DNA of 64,000 bases from CAIWHR01 sp963726775 (lineage in GTDB: Bacteria; Pseudomonadota; Gammaproteobacteria; Burkholderiales; Casimicrobiaceae), in assembly GCA_963726775.1 (NCBI GenBank), contig CAVSDL010000007.1, forward strand, positions 208,786 through 272,785, written 5' to 3'. The position numbers were made by a program, and so were the translations under genes. Numbering within the stretch: the first letter of the stretch is position 1; the number at the start of each line of letters is the position of its first letter. Of this stretch, positions 16,896 to 27,225 are shown in pieces. Below the pieces are notes generated by a model. It did no database searches. It had not been told where the DNA came from and worked only from the letters and a program-made list of their open reading frames with translations.

Positions 16896-18698
16896 TCACG
16901 TGCGCGGCTCGAGGTCCATGTAGACAAACTCGCCGTGGAGGACGGGATGCTTCTTGTACCCCTTGACCCACGGCCGGATCAACTGATTGCGCTCGCGCGA
17001 CACATGCAGGCTCCACGCACCGTCGACCTCCATCTGCCGCGTCATTTCGAGGAAAAGGAAGTTGCGTTCCGGCGAGCTGGGAAGGCGCGTGGATTTTTCG
17101 TAGAACGCGTCGAACGACTTCGATTCATAGCAGCCGTTGTTGCTCTGGCCCGTGTTCGGACCATAGAGCAGCTGCATGAAATTGTCGCCGTCCGGGTAGT
17201 CCGCGATCCACGCGGCGCCCCACATCATGAGCTGGCAGGCTTTGGACGCTTTGATGTGGTCGGAAAACTTGCCGACGTCGAAGACCATGCGGACCCCGAT
17301 CGCGTCCATCGATTTCTTCCACAGCTCGTTGAAGTCGCGTTCGATGGCGCTGCTCCCGGTGGCCTGGCGCAGCACGAGCGGCTTGCCATCGGGCAGCGTT
17401 CGAAAGCCGTCCTTGCCCTTCCGGTACCCGAAGCGGTCGAGCAGTTTGTTCGCCAGACGCGGGTCGTAACGGTTGATGCTTCGGTATGCCGGGTCGTGGC
17501 CGACGACGCCCGCCGGGATCGGCATCTCGGCGGCCACCGCCTGGTACTTGCGGATGACGCGGATCTCGTCGTCGAGATTGTAGGCCATGATGACCGCGCG
17601 ACGCAGGGCGATCTTCTCCTTGCCGAAGCCGCCGACGAGCGGATCGCGGAAGTTGAAGTACGTATAGCCGATGTCGGGGTCGATGGCCCTGTACAGCGTG
17701 ACGCCCTGGTCCTTCCAGTCGGCCTTGAGCTTGTTGTCGGCGTCGAACACCTGCGGCCGGAACGTCGCCGGCAGCGCCAGGTAGTCGAGCTCCTTCTGGT
17801 TGAAGGCGAGCCAGCGCGACTGGTCCTCTTCGATGATGCTGATTTCGACGCGGCCGATCTGCGGCATCCGCTTGCCCTTCATCGCGGCGACGACGGCGTC
17901 GTCCCATGCCGGATCCACCGCCGCGAAATCCCACGTGAAGCCGCGATAATCCGGGTTCGCTTCGAGCACGATCCTGGCACCTCGCGTCCATTGCTTCAGA
18001 ACGTAGGGTCCCGTGCCGACCGGATGCGCCTGCAGGTCATCGCCGTAGGCCTCGACCACTTCGCGCGCCATCGAGCCGAAGGGAACGTGCGCCGTGATGT
18101 ACAGAAAATTGTAGTCGGTCTTCTTCAGCCGGAACCGCAGCGTGTGGCTGTCGAGCGCCTGCATCCCGGGCACACTGGCGTTGTAATCGAATTTCCCGGA
18201 TTTTTTCGCCGCCTCGGCAAGTTCGTCCAGGCCGACGATCTTGCCCTCGATCATGAAGGCCCAGGGCGAGCGATTCTTCGGGTCGATGAATCTCTTGAAC
18301 GCGTAGACGAAATCTTCGGCGACGAGCTCGCGCCGCCGGCCCTTGAACGCGGGGTCGGGCGGGTAGTAGATGCCCTTGCGGAGCTTGAAAACGTACGTTC
18401 GGCCGCTGTCCGAGATTTCGGGCATCGCCTCGGCCACCATCGGCACGAGCTTCGCCGGACGCGCGAGATAGTCGTACGTCAGCAGCCGCTCGAAAATCGC
18501 CTCGTTGACCGTATTCGAATACAGGTCGGAGATGCGGACCGGATCGAAGCCGGTCTCGGCGGTCGGGAACGCGACGCGCAGGACCTTGCCGGGGTCCGCC
18601 GCCGCGACAGCCGGGGCGGAAAACGGGGCAAGCACCGCAGCCGCGCCGAGCGCAGCGGCGAGCCTCGCCAGCCGGGCCATGGACCTCCGCAATCGCAT
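16896..18698 (-). CDS. Periplasmic peptide-binding protein, SBP family 5 (copy 2)
   Basis: This 600-residue paralogue of the following gene has the same order of motifs: DYLARPAKLVPMVAEAMPEI, FKRFIDPKNRSPWAFMIEGKIVGLDELAEAAKKSGKFDY, HPVGTGPYVLKQW and AAWIADYPDGDNFMQLLYGPN. The signal peptide ends APAVAA. The start at 18698 follows GGAGGGGAGA. A Met six codons upstream is an alternative but lies within the ribosome-binding site. It is first in the operon. A tandem gene duplication is the simplest origin. Confidence 0.92.
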   Translation of the reverse strand: MRLRRSMARLARLAAALGAAAVLAPFSAPAVAAADPGKVLRVAFPTAETGFDPVRISDLYSNTVNEAIFERLLTYDYLARPAKLVPMVAEAMPEISDSGRTYVFKLRKGIYYPPDPAFKGRRRELVAEDFVYAFKRFIDPKNRSPWAFMIEGKIVGLDELAEAAKKSGKFDYNASVPGMQALDSHTLRFRLKKTDYNFLYITAHVPFGSMAREVVEAYGDDLQAHPVGTGPYVLKQWTRGARIVLEANPDYRGFTWDFAAVDPAWDDAVVAAMKGKRMPQIGRVEISIIEEDQSRWLAFNQKELDYLALPATFRPQVFDADNKLKADWKDQGVTLYRAIDPDIGYTYFNFRDPLVGGFGKEKIALRRAVIMAYNLDDEIRVIRKYQAVAAEMPIPAGVVGHDPAYRSINRYDPRLANKLLDRFGYRKGKDGFRTLPDGKPLVLRQATGSSAIERDFNELWKKSMDAIGVRMVFDVGKFSDHIKASKACQLMMWGAAWIADYPDGDNFMQLLYGPNTGQSNNGCYESKSFDAFYEKSTRLPSSPERNFLFLEMTRQMEVDGAWSLHVSRERNQLIRPWVKGYKKHPVLHGEFVYMDLEPRT

Positions 18699-18927
18699 TC
18701 TCCCCTCCAAAAACAAAAGCCGCGTAATGTACCATTTCCCTCCTTTCCCATGCCACGTCCCTGGCTGCAGAACATGGCTCGTTGGCCGATACCCGAGGGG
18801 GGTGCGGTGCGCCAGCCTCTATCCCCGATGACCTCGCCCTTGCCGCTGGCAGCGGCATGCCGCGGGGCCGACCGCACACAGGCGCCGTCCGCGGCATCGT
18901 CATGACTCGCCCTGCGGGACGCCCGGC

Positions 18928-19572
18928 GTGAAGCCCGCCTACTGGGACGAAGCGACGCGCGCGCTCTCACGGCGCGACCGCGTTCTGGGAAAGCTGATCC
19001 GCGCCCATCCCGACATCCACCTGAAGCGACGCAGCGACCCGTTCACCACGCTCGCGCGCGCCATCGTCGGCCAGCAGATTTCGGTCAAGGCCGCCGATAC
19101 GATCTGGCGGCGGTTCGTGGCGACGGTGGCGCCGCAGCGGAGATCGCCCGCGTTTCCCAGGCTCGATCCGTGTGCCGTGGCGCATACGGATCTCCCCGCG
19201 CTGCGCACCTGCGGGTTCTCGCAGCGCAAGGCCGAGTACGTGCGCGACCTCGCCGCGCATTTCGCTTCCGGAGCCATGGATCCGAAGGGCTGGAAGAAGC
19301 TCGACGACGAGGCGCTGATCGCCGCACTCATCGGCGTCAAGGGCATCGGCCGCTGGACCGCGGAGATGTTCCTGATCTTCCACGAGCTGCGCGCCGATGT
19401 GCTGCCTGTCGACGACATCGGGTTGCAGCGCGCGATCGGATTGCACTACAACGGCGGCGAGCGCCTGATGCCTGCCGCCATGCGCGAGCTCGCCGCGGCG
19501 TGGCAGCCCTGGCGCAGCGTCGCCACGTGGTATCTGTGGCGATCGCTCGACCCGATCCCCGTCGAGTACTGA
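18928..19572 (+). CDS. DNA-3-methyladenine glycosylase II (AlkA-like, HhH-GPD)
   Basis: This 214-residue base-excision-repair glycosylase removes alkylated purines from DNA. The helix-hairpin-helix is LIGVKGIGRWTAEMFLIF (about residues 134-151). The catalytic aspartate lies in the LPVDDIGLQRAIG segment after it. AIVGQQISVKAADTIW marks the N-terminal half. It is the short, single-domain form, without the AlkA N-terminal domain or Ada fusion. The start is a GTG. An ATG 26 bases upstream is out of frame and stops after nine codons. It lies just before the kinase gene srkA, on the same strand. Confidence 0.9.
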   Translation: MKPAYWDEATRALSRRDRVLGKLIRAHPDIHLKRRSDPFTTLARAIVGQQISVKAADTIWRRFVATVAPQRRSPAFPRLDPCAVAHTDLPALRTCGFSQRKAEYVRDLAAHFASGAMDPKGWKKLDDEALIAALIGVKGIGRWTAEMFLIFHELRADVLPVDDIGLQRAIGLHYNGGERLMPAAMRELAAAWQPWRSVATWYLWRSLDPIPVEY

Positions 19573-19594
19573 ACGGTTCCGTACAATCGGGGCC

Positions 19595-20581
19595 ATGTCC
19601 GCCCCGGCCGCGCATCCGTACACCAACCTCACGCCCGACGTCGTCTTCGACGCGCTCGAAAGCGCGGGTTTGCGCGCCGACGGCCGCCTGCTGGCCCTCG
19701 GCAGCTACGAAAACCGCGTCTACCAGGTCTGGACGGACGACGGGCCGCCCGTTGTCGTGAAGTTCTACCGCCCCGGTCGCTGGTCGAGCGCGGAGATCCT
19801 GGAAGAACATGCGTTCGTCGCGGAACTCGCCGAACGCGAAATTCCCGTCGTTGCGCCGGTGGCTCTGGCCGGCAGGACAATCCACGAATTTTCGGAATTT
19901 CGTTTCGCCATCTATCCGAAATGCGGCGGGCGCGCGCCCGACCTCGACGATTCCGCGACGCTGCAATGGACGGGCCGCTTCCTGGGTCGCATCCATGCGG
20001 TCGGTGCGCTCGCGCCATTCCGGAGCCGGCCCTCAATCGACGTCGAGACCTTTGGTATCGTGCCGCGCGACTGGCTGCTCGCGCACGATTTCATCCCCGC
20101 CGCTCTGCAGGATGCCTGGCGCAGCATCGCCGCGCTCGCCCTGGACGGCGTAGGGCGCTGCTGGGAGCGCGCCGGCGACGTCAGGCTGCTGCGACTGCAC
20201 GGCGACTGCCACGCCGGCAACGTGCTGTGGAACAGCGGCGGACCCCACTTCGTCGATTTCGACGACGCGCGCACGGGTCCGGCCGTGCAGGATCTCTGGA
20301 TGCTGCTCTCGGGAGAACGCGCCGACATGACGCGCCAACTCGGCGACGTGCTGCACGGGTACGAGGATTTCTTCGATTTCGACGCGCGCGAGCTGCATCT
20401 GGTCGAGGCGCTGCGCACGCTGCGTCTCCTCCACTACTCGGCGTGGCTGGCGCAGCGCTGGGACGATCCGGCGTTCCCCGCCGCGTTCCCGTGGTTCAAC
20501 ACGCAGCGCTACTGGCAGGACCGGATACTCGAACTGCGGGAACAGGTCGCACTGATGGACGAGCCCCCGCTCGCGGCCTGA
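19595..20581 (+). CDS. srkA: Stress response kinase A (RdoA/YihE family)
   Basis: This 328-residue protein has a choline-kinase/APH fold. The ATP-binding part includes NRVYQV..PPVVVKFYRPGRWS. The catalytic loop is LRLHGDCHAGNVLW (about residues 203-216) and the metal-binding motif is HFVDFDDA. SrkA is a cytoplasmic Ser/Thr kinase linked to the Cpx envelope-stress response and to resistance to cell death in E. coli. Length and motifs agree with a full-length enzyme. It starts 22 bases after the glycosylase gene. Confidence 0.9.
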   Translation: MSAPAAHPYTNLTPDVVFDALESAGLRADGRLLALGSYENRVYQVWTDDGPPVVVKFYRPGRWSSAEILEEHAFVAELAEREIPVVAPVALAGRTIHEFSEFRFAIYPKCGGRAPDLDDSATLQWTGRFLGRIHAVGALAPFRSRPSIDVETFGIVPRDWLLAHDFIPAALQDAWRSIAALALDGVGRCWERAGDVRLLRLHGDCHAGNVLWNSGGPHFVDFDDARTGPAVQDLWMLLSGERADMTRQLGDVLHGYEDFFDFDARELHLVEALRTLRLLHYSAWLAQRWDDPAFPAAFPWFNTQRYWQDRILELREQVALMDEPPLAA

Positions 20582-20605
20582 CGACGCGCCGCGCGGACCG
20601 CTCCT

Positions 20606-21302
<697 letters not shown>

Positions 21303-21310
<8 letters not shown>

Positions 21311-22550
21311 ACCGCAGCGCCTCCGCGGGATTGACCTTCGCCGCGCGCCATGCAGGATAAATCGTCGCCAGCAAGGCCAGCGCCAGCGCGATCGCGGCTA
21401 TGGTGACGACGTCACCACGCTGCAGGTCGGAAGGCAGCTCGCTGATGTAGTAGACGGTCTTGTCGAGGAACTGGACGCCGATCATCCTCTCGATCGCGGG
21501 CAGGACGGTGCCCACATTGAGCGCGAGCAGCACACCGCCCCCGACGCCGATCAGGGTCCCGATCATTCCGATCAGCGCGCCCTGGATCATGAATATCGCC
21601 ATGATCGACGATGGCGCTGCGCCCAGCGTGCGCAGTATGGCGATGTCGGCCTGCTTGTCCGTGACGGTCATCACCTGCGCCGACACGATGTTGAACGCGG
21701 CGACGGCGATGATCAGCGTCAGGATGATGAACATCACCCGTTTCTCGATCTGCACGGCGCGGAAGAAGTTCGCGTGACTCATCGTCCAGTCGCGGACCTC
21801 GGCGTCGACGTTAAGCCGGCCCGCGAGTTCGCGGGCAACCGCCGGTGCCGCGTAGAGGTCGTCGAGCTTCAGGCGGACGCCGGACACGCCGTCGAGACGG
21901 TAGAGCTTTTTCGCATCGTCGAGATTGATCAGCGCCAATCCGCTGTCGAACTCGTACATGCCGACCTCGAACACGCCGGCAACCTTGAAGCTCTTGAGGC
22001 GCGGCAGCGTGCCGGCCGCGGTCAGCGTGCCCTGCGGAGTGATGGCAACGACCGGATCGCCGACGCGAACGCCCAAAGCGCGTGCGAGATCGGCGCCCAG
22101 AACGATTCCGAAATCATCGGGCAGGAGCGCGGCCAGCGATCCCGCGCGCATATGCTGCCCGATGTCGGCTACACCGCCCTCCCGCGCCGGATCGATGCCG
22201 CGCAGCAGCACGCCGCGGTTCACGGCGCCGGCCGAGAGCATCGCCTGGCCCAGCACGTACGGCGCGGCCGCCTTGACGCGCGGATTCGCGAGCGCTGCTT
22301 TCGCGACTGCGGCGGCGTCGGCGAGCACCGGCATGCCGCGCACTTCGATGTGCGAGGCGACGGCCAGGATCCGGTTCCGCAGCTCTTCCTGAAACCCGTT
22401 CATCACCGACAGCACCACAATGAGCGCGGCGACACCGAGCGCGATCCCCGCCATCGATGTGAGCGAAATGAACGAGATGAACGTGTTGCGGCCGGAGCCG
22501 CGGCGGGCGCGGGTGTAGCGCAGCCCGACAGCGAGTTCGTACGGCGACAA
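21303..22550 (-). CDS. lolC: Lipoprotein-releasing system membrane subunit LolC/LolE
   Basis: This 415-residue inner-membrane protein begins PYELAVGLRYTRARR and has the family signature FISFISLTSMAGIALGVAALIVVLSVMNGFQEELRNRI. A large periplasmic domain lies between helix 1 and three C-terminal helices (from about residue 270). It ends YPAWRAAKVNPAEALRYE. The start appears to be a TTG: an in-frame stop lies just upstream and there is no earlier ATG or GTG, while the next Met is inside the conserved helix. It pairs with LolD downstream. Confidence 0.92.
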
Positions 22551-22586
22551 GGCGGAGTTCGCGAAAGCCCCGGGGCGAGGGTGTGC

Positions 22587-22880
22587 TCAGGCTTCCCAGT
22601 CGACGCAACGCCGGCCGCTGACGAGCGGACCGAGTATCGCCTTCACGTCGAGGTGCAGCGGGTGCTTCTGGTAGCGATCGAGCGCGGCACGGTCCTCGAA
22701 CTCGGCGTACAGACAGAGGTCGTCCGCGCCATCGTCGACGCGGATGTCGATGCCGACTTCGATGGCGCGCAGGCCGGGAATCTGCCCGCGCAGGAGCTCC
22801 AGCGCCCGCTTGACCGCCGCGGTGTGCGCGGCGCGCTGCATCGGATCCTTGATCTTCCAGAGGACGACGTGCTTCAACAT
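22587..22880 (-). CDS. Dabb-family (stress-responsive A/B barrel) protein
   Basis: This 97-residue protein begins MLKHVVLWKIKD and has the Dabb fold pattern (RGQIPGLRAIEVGIDI..DLCLYAEFEDRAALDRYQKHPLH). Members are small dimeric alpha-beta barrels. Some are enzymes in natural-product or aromatic metabolism, most are uncharacterised. GAGGAA before the ATG sets the start. It lies 36 bases upstream of lolC and may be in the same transcript. Confidence 0.85.
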   Translation of the reverse strand: MLKHVVLWKIKDPMQRAAHTAAVKRALELLRGQIPGLRAIEVGIDIRVDDGADDLCLYAEFEDRAALDRYQKHPLHLDVKAILGPLVSGRRCVDWEA

Positions 22881-23209
22881 GGGGTTCCTCGCCAATGAGG
22901 CCGCGCCCGGTTTTCGCGCAGGCGGCCGGTCCGGAAGGAGATTGCAGCGACCAGCGCGCATTATCGCACGCACGTTCCGGCCCGGGAGGCCGATCGAAGC
23001 CGCCTGAGCGCGCTCCGCTCGCCGCGTTGCCGAAATTCGCATTGCGGCCTACGCTTGCACGTTCCAGGGAGCATCGTCTCCAACGTGGCGCCGTCCGCCT
23101 CGCGACGTCGCTGCATTGCGGCTCGATCTCGCGTCGACCACAGCAGGCGATCCCACTTGGCATGCGGCGCGGCAGACAATGCGGCGCAGCCGTACCGGCA
23201 CCCGAATCC

Positions 23210-24211
23210 ATGCAGCTCGTTCTCACGCTCACCGGCCTCATCGCGCTCGTCGCGACCGACGCCAAACCCGCGCCCGATCTCGCCCGTCTCGTTGCGGCGT
23301 CCAGCGCGGCACGGCATGAACCGGACGGACTCGCCGCCGCGCTCGCCGTGCGCTACGGCATCACGCGGCAGGAAGACTGGCCGCTCGCGTCCGTGCGAGT
23401 GGCGGCGCTGGGTGTCGACCCGGGCGCCGCGTACTGGCTTGCCGCCGATCCGGTGACTTTGGTCGCGGGCCGCGACGATGTCCGGCTGACCGGCGCGGTC
23501 GGCGACCTCACCGCGGACGAAACCACGGCGCTGCTCGGCGTGCTCAACGCGCATTTCATCGGCGATGGCGTCGCTTTTGTAGCGCCACGGCCCGACGCCT
23601 GGTTTGTCCGGGCGCCGGGCCGGCCCGCGCTTGCGACACGCCCGCTGGTTGCGGTCGCCGGGCGCACGCTGCGCAATTTGCTTCCGTCCGGAGGCGATGG
23701 CGGCAAGTGGCGGCGCTGGCAGAGCGAGATCCAGATGCTCCTGCACGAACATCCGGTGAATGCGGCACGGGAACGCGCCGGACGGGCTCCCGCCAACAGC
23801 GTCTGGTTCTCCTGCGGCGGTACGCCACCGGAGCGTCACCCCGATGCCGTCGCGATCCGGACCTTTGCCAACGACGGCATCGCCGCCGCGCTGGCCGCGT
23901 ATTGCGGCAACCCGGCGCACGCATTGCCGGAACGACTTGGCACAGCCGCGGCGAACGCGACGGACGCCGGCGAAATCGTCGTCGCATTCGACGCACCGCT
24001 CGATCTCGAGGACATCGAACGCTCCTGGGCGGCGCCGGCGTGGGCGATGTTGACGCACGGCAAGCTCGATGCGGTGACACTGATCGCCGATGGCGACGGC
24101 GACGCCGTGGTCTGGACAGCGCGCCGGCCGGGCCTGTGGCAGCGCGTCGCCGGCAGCGTCGCGCCACCCGCTCTCGCCGCGCTCGTCGCCGCGGCGCGGA
24201 CCGAGCCGTGA
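23210..24211 (+). CDS. RpfE-type conserved protein located upstream of recJ
   Basis: This 333-residue protein begins MQLVLTLTGLIAL. Proteins of this kind, often annotated RpfE-type regulatory protein or as weakly similar to cofactor-independent phosphoglycerate mutase, sit directly upstream of recJ in betaproteobacteria. Visible features are a GGDGGKWRRWQSEIQMLLHEHPVN segment and NSVWFSCGG. There is no signal peptide or obvious catalytic motif I can defend. The stop overlaps the GTG start of recJ (GTGA), so the two are translationally coupled. Function is unknown. Confidence 0.7.
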   Translation: MQLVLTLTGLIALVATDAKPAPDLARLVAASSAARHEPDGLAAALAVRYGITRQEDWPLASVRVAALGVDPGAAYWLAADPVTLVAGRDDVRLTGAVGDLTADETTALLGVLNAHFIGDGVAFVAPRPDAWFVRAPGRPALATRPLVAVAGRTLRNLLPSGGDGGKWRRWQSEIQMLLHEHPVNAARERAGRAPANSVWFSCGGTPPERHPDAVAIRTFANDGIAAALAAYCGNPAHALPERLGTAAANATDAGEIVVAFDAPLDLEDIERSWAAPAWAMLTHGKLDAVTLIADGDGDAVVWTARRPGLWQRVAGSVAPPALAALVAAARTEP

Positions 24212-25921
24212 CCGAATTCGTCCGCCGCGCAATACCGGTCGCGGCGGGAACGCTTGCCGCCGCCGGGATCCACCCCGTCCTCGCCCGCGTCTTCGCGGCG
24301 CGCGGCATCGCGACGCCGGACGAGCTCGATGCCGATCTCGCGCGGTTGCCTCCGTTCGCGCTGCTGAAGGGCATCGATGCCGGTGCCGCGCGGCTTGCCG
24401 ATGCGATCGTCCGGCGCGAGAAGATCGTCATCGTTGCCGATTACGATGCCGACGGCGCGACAGCCTGCGCCGTGGGCGTGCGCGGCCTTGCGGCAATGGG
24501 CGCCGTCGTCGATTTTCTGGTGCCGAACCGTTTCGAGTACGGATACGGCCTGACGCCGGAGATCGTCGCGCAGGCGGCGAAGATGGCGCCGCGGCTCATC
24601 GTCACCGTGGACAACGGCATTGCAAGTCACGACGGCGTCGCGGCGGCGGCCACGCGCCGGATCGACGTGCTGATCACCGATCACCATTTGCCGGGCCCGA
24701 CGTTGCCTGCGCCCGCGCTGGTCGTCAACCCGAATCAGCCGGGCTGCCCGTTCCCCAGCAAGAATCTCGCGGGTGTCGGCGTGATGTTCTACGTGCTGCT
24801 GGCGACGCGCGCGCTGTTGCGCAGCCGCGGCATCTTCACGGGCGTACCCGAGCCGAATCTCGCGGCGCTGCTCGATCTCGTCGCGCTCGGCACCATCGCC
24901 GACGTCGTGCGCCTCGACCGCGTCAATCGGACGCTGGTCGCGCACGGGCTGGCACGCATCCGCGGCGGGCGCGCGCACCCCGGCGTGCAGGCCCTCTTCG
25001 CGGCGGCCGGGCGCGACGTGCGGCGCGCCGGCGCCTACGATCTCGGGTTCGTCGCGGGACCGCGCCTCAACGCCGCCGGCCGGATGGCCGACATGACGGT
25101 GGGGATCCGTTGCCTGCTCGCCGCCACCACCGCCGCGGCGCTGCCGCTGGCGGCGGAACTCGACCGCTGGAATCGCGAGCGCCGCGACGTCGAGGCGACG
25201 ATGCAGGAGGAAGCTCTCGCGGATCTGGATCTGGGTGCCCTCGACGGCCCAACCTTCGAGCGCTGCACGTTATGCCTGTACCGCCCCGGTTGGCACCAGG
25301 GCATCGTGGGCATCGTCGCCTCGCGCCTCAAGGACCGTTATCACCGGCCTGCCGTCGTGTTCGCGCGCGGCGCCGCCGGCGAGCTCAAGGGATCCGGGCG
25401 CTCGATCGCCGGATTCCATCTGCGCGATGCGCTGGATCTCGTTACCAAGCGCGTACCGGGTGTCATCCGGAAATTCGGCGGTCACGCCTACGCCGCCGGG
25501 CTGACGATCGCCGAGGCGGATCTGCGGCGTTTCGCCGAGGCCTTCGAGGCGGTCGCAGGCGATCAGCTGTCGGACGCGCAGCTTCACCGGACGCTCGAAT
25601 CCGACGGAAGTCTCACTCCGGACGAGCTCACGTTCGAGCTCGCCGAGGCGCTCTCGCATGAAGTCTGGGGGCAGGGCTTTCCGGCGCCGGTGTTCGACGA
25701 CGTGTTCGACGTCGCGGAGCAGCGAACGGTCGGCGGGAAGCACGCGAAGGCTGGTCCTTCGGCGCATCGGCGAAGACGCCCGCGGGCCTTACGCGGCGAT
25801 CCTGTTCAACCGCGTCGATACGCTGCCGGCGTCGATCCGCGCCGCGTACCGCCCCGAGGTCAACGAATGGAACGGCGCCGCATCGCTGCAGCTCGTGATC
25901 GAAGACTGGCTACCGGTATGA
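24208..25921 (+). pseudogene. recJ: Single-strand exonuclease RecJ, 1-nt frameshift near the 3' end
   Basis: RecJ is the 5'-3' ssDNA exonuclease of recombination and mismatch repair. DHH motifs are intact: VIVADYDADGATA, VTVDNGIASHDG, ITDHHLPG, then the DHHA1 region with FGGHAYAAGLTI. At about 25749 the frame is broken. The first frame reads VGGKHAKAG, but the expected C-terminus continues in the next frame (LVLRRIGEDARG..EVNEWNGAASLQLVIEDW) to a stop at 25921. Removing one G of AAGG (25747-25750) restores a 570-residue protein of normal length. It may be a sequence error. If real, the OB-fold end is replaced by a basic tail. The GTG start overlaps the previous stop. Confidence 0.85.
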
Positions 25922-26216
25922 ACCGCGCAGCGGCACTGCCTCGCCCCGGGGAACCTGCCGGGCCCCGGGGTCCCCGAAAAATAGAGGCAAGTACTCACTT
26001 CGCACTCCGTCACGGACCCGTTGCTGACGTCCGGTTGCGCCATCGCGCTCCCGCGCGAGCGCCCGTCGTGGATGGGCATGCCCCTCGCCTCGGCGTCCCA
26101 ACGGTGCCATCAAGCGCGGCTCGCAGCCGCAACATCGATGATCGCCGGACACGTGGCTCGGGCAATGGGTTGATCGGTCATTTTCCACGATCGTTATATA
26201 ACTTATTGTTTATACA

Positions 26217-26230
26217 TTGATTTATATCAA
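26217..26230. promoter_or_regulatory. Perfect FNR/Anr box upstream of the SDR gene
   Basis: TTGAT-TTAT-ATCAA is an exact match to the consensus. It lies in an AT-rich island (about 26190-26235) unusual for this GC-rich region, within the otherwise featureless 426-bp gap after recJ. It is centred about 73 bases before the start point predicted from the TATAAT at 26285-26290, a spacing suited to class I activation. Confidence 0.8.
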
Positions 26231-26262
26231 ACGAATCCATGTTCGATGACAGCCCGCCAGGG

Positions 26263-26290
26263 TTGTGCGCCGCACCATTATGACTATAAT
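26263..26290 (+). promoter_or_regulatory. Sigma-70-like promoter of the SDR gene
   Basis: TTGTGC at 26263-26268, a 16-base spacer and a perfect TATAAT at 26285-26290 place transcription start near 26297. That is about 50 bases before the SDR start codon and downstream of the FNR/Anr box. Confidence 0.6.
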
Positions 26291-26347
26291 GGGTTGTTTT
26301 GGACTCGGCGTTCGCCGGGCCGGCGAAATTCCTGCGGAGGCGCCAGC

Positions 26348-27088
26348 ATGCGTTTGGTGGGCAAGGTCTCGATCATCACGGGCGCCGGCTCCGGCATCGG
26401 GCATGCGACTGCCGTCAAGTTCGCCAAAGAGGGAGCGAAGGTCGCGGTCTGCGATATCGATGAAGCCAGCGCCCTGAAGGTCGCCAACGAGATCAATGCC
26501 CACGGCGGCGAGGCCGTCCACTTTCCCGTGGACGTCACCGACAAGGACAGCATCGCGCGGATGGTCGAGGGCGTGATGGCCAAGTGGGGCCGCATCGACA
26601 CGCTGGTCAACAATGCCGGCATCGTCCAGGACGCGCAGCTGAAGAAGATGACCGAGGACCAGTTCGACTGCGTCATCGACGTCAACCTGAAAGGCGTCTA
26701 CAACTGCACGAGGGCGGTGGTCGACATCATGCTGGACCAGCATTCGGGATGCATCCTCAACGCATCGTCGATCGTCGGCATCTATGGCAACTTCGGGCAG
26801 ACCAACTACGCCGCCAGCAAGTTCGCGGTGATCGGCATGATGAAAACCTGGGCGCGCGAACTCGGCAAGAAGGGCATCCGCTCCAACGCCGTCTGCCCCG
26901 GATTCATCGAGACACCGATACTGAAGTCGATGCCGCACAAGATCATCCAGATGATTGAAGACAAGGTCCCGATGGGTCGGCTTGGCCGTCCCGAGGAGAT
27001 CGCCAATACCTATGCCTGGCTGGCGTCCGACGAGGCCTCGTACATCAACGGCGCCGTGATCGAGGTTTCGGGCGGCGTCACCCTCTGA
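26348..27088 (+). CDS. Short-chain dehydrogenase/reductase (FabG/PhaB-like 3-ketoacyl reductase)
   Basis: This 246-residue SDR has the cofactor motif TGAGSGIG (about residues 12-19), NNAG, the catalytic Tyr154-Lys158 in NYAASKF and the Ser in NASSIVG. An acidic residue after beta-strand 2 (VCDID) suggests NAD(H) preference. Relatives are 3-oxoacyl-ACP or acetoacetyl-CoA reductases and other alcohol dehydrogenases. GGAGG lies eight bases before the ATG. The upstream FNR/Anr box indicates induction at low oxygen. A role in reducing ketoacyl-CoA for PHB or as a fermentative sink is an inference. It is distinct from the phaB copy at 56.9 kb. Confidence 0.85.
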   Translation: MRLVGKVSIITGAGSGIGHATAVKFAKEGAKVAVCDIDEASALKVANEINAHGGEAVHFPVDVTDKDSIARMVEGVMAKWGRIDTLVNNAGIVQDAQLKKMTEDQFDCVIDVNLKGVYNCTRAVVDIMLDQHSGCILNASSIVGIYGNFGQTNYAASKFAVIGMMKTWARELGKKGIRSNAVCPGFIETPILKSMPHKIIQMIEDKVPMGRLGRPEEIANTYAWLASDEASYINGAVIEVSGGVTL

Positions 27089-27225
27089 CGTCGTTCCGCG
27101 GCGAGACTTGGCGCCACGCCGGTGCGACGGGCGGCAGCGGGGTCATCGCGTCATCCATTCGACGGCTTGAGTTCGAAGCGTTCGGCGGGGTACGATGGAC
27201 GCTGCCCATTTCCGCGACGCACGCA

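Noticed and set aside
18902..18931. ATG start upstream of the AlkA-like gene
   Set aside because: It stops after nine codons in another frame.
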